From an uncultured Clostridia bacterium (lineage in GTDB: Bacteria; Bacillota; Clostridia; Christensenellales; UBA1242): a stretch of 14,047 nucleotides of DNA. The position numbers and the translations under genes were made by a program. Under the pieces are notes generated by a model. That model did not search any database, was not told where the DNA came from, and saw nothing but the letters and a program-made list of their open reading frames with translations. Positions 13,892-14,047 of this stretch are shown here, in pieces. Where the stretch lies: contig CANQCE010000017.1 in NCBI GenBank assembly GCA_947589655.1, forward strand, positions 1 through 14,047. The letters are read 5' to 3'. The stretch's first letter is position 1, and each line of letters opens with the position of its first letter.

Positions 13892-14047
13892 ATGGCTTAC
13901 GGATTTGGAGGATTTGGCGGGCAGAATATGCAGCAACTTATGCGTCAAGCGCAAAAGATGCAAGAGGATATGAAACGCACTCGCGAGGAGATTGATGCAA
14001 CCGAATATTCTTCTAGTGTTGGTGGCGGCATGGTGGAGGTTTTCATG
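13892..14047 (+). CDS. ybaB: YbaB/EbfC nucleoid-associated protein, 3'-truncated by the window edge
   Basis: The first 52 residues of a small DNA-binding protein (usually about 100-115 residues) that forms dimers on DNA. The family pattern is clear: a Gly/Phe-rich start (MAYGFGGFGG), QLMRQAQKMQEDM as the first long helix, then SSVGGGMVEV, matching the conserved GxGxVxV strand. The ATG at 13892 has GGAGG (13881-13885) 6 nt upstream. dnaX-ybaB-recR is a widely conserved order, so recR would be expected just beyond the window. Confidence 0.95.
   Translation, partial: MAYGFGGFGGQNMQQLMRQAQKMQEDMKRTREEIDATEYSSSVGGGMVEVFM

Noticed and set aside
1..14047. CRISPR array, insertion sequence, prophage, toxin-antitoxin or defence system
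   Set aside because: No repeat-spacer pattern, transposase, integrase or paired toxin-antitoxin genes are visible; the direct repeats are coding modules of one protein.

Overview
The window looks like an ordinary chromosomal stretch of a low-GC, Gram-positive-type bacterium, most likely an uncultured Clostridia/Bacillota relative. The evidence is AT-rich coding DNA, strong Shine-Dalgarno (SD) sites of the AGGAGG type, sigma-A-like promoters with 17-bp spacers, a SpoVB/YtgP-type flippase, DUF1540-like cysteine proteins and a dnaX-ybaB pair. TGA is used as a stop codon, so this is not a Mycoplasma-type code. The species assignment is an inference.

Left part (1-2818): the 3' end of a very long gene whose start lies outside the window. 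It encodes at least 925 residues without a single cysteine, built from about 100-residue modules joined by Thr-Pro-Pro linkers, and is probably an extracytoplasmic protein of unknown function. It ends at a hairpin terminator. Then, on the minus strand: a short-chain dehydrogenase (2828-3544), tRNA-Leu(CAG) (3723-3808), and a two-gene unit of rplI (ribosomal protein L9) followed by an endonuclease/exonuclease/phosphatase-fold protein.

Middle (5143-9272): a small protein with two DUF1540-like four-cysteine modules; an unrecognised 450-residue protein with a basic/proline-rich tail, convergent with an unrecognised 135-residue protein across a shared terminator; then a SpoVB/MurJ-like flippase followed by a short, cysteine-containing HU-like protein.

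Right part (9319-14047): a tRNA-dihydrouridine synthase (dus), then an apparent co-directional cluster pgk - tpiA - dnaX - 19-codon ORF - ybaB, which joins lower glycolysis to the DNA polymerase III clamp loader. dnaX ends at a run of nine A, and its C-terminal domain continues in the -1 frame. This predicts a short gamma-like product of 367 residues and a long tau-like product of about 479 residues made by slippage.

Two themes stand out. First, the promoters sit extremely close to their genes: predicted leaders are about 0-16 nt, and two genes (5526 and 9319) have the ATG exactly where transcription should start and no SD, so they look leaderless. Second, dnaX carries an A9 slippage site. 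I found no mobile element, CRISPR array, phage gene or defence system. The longest gene-free stretch is 178 nt (3545-3722), so none exceeds 300 nt.
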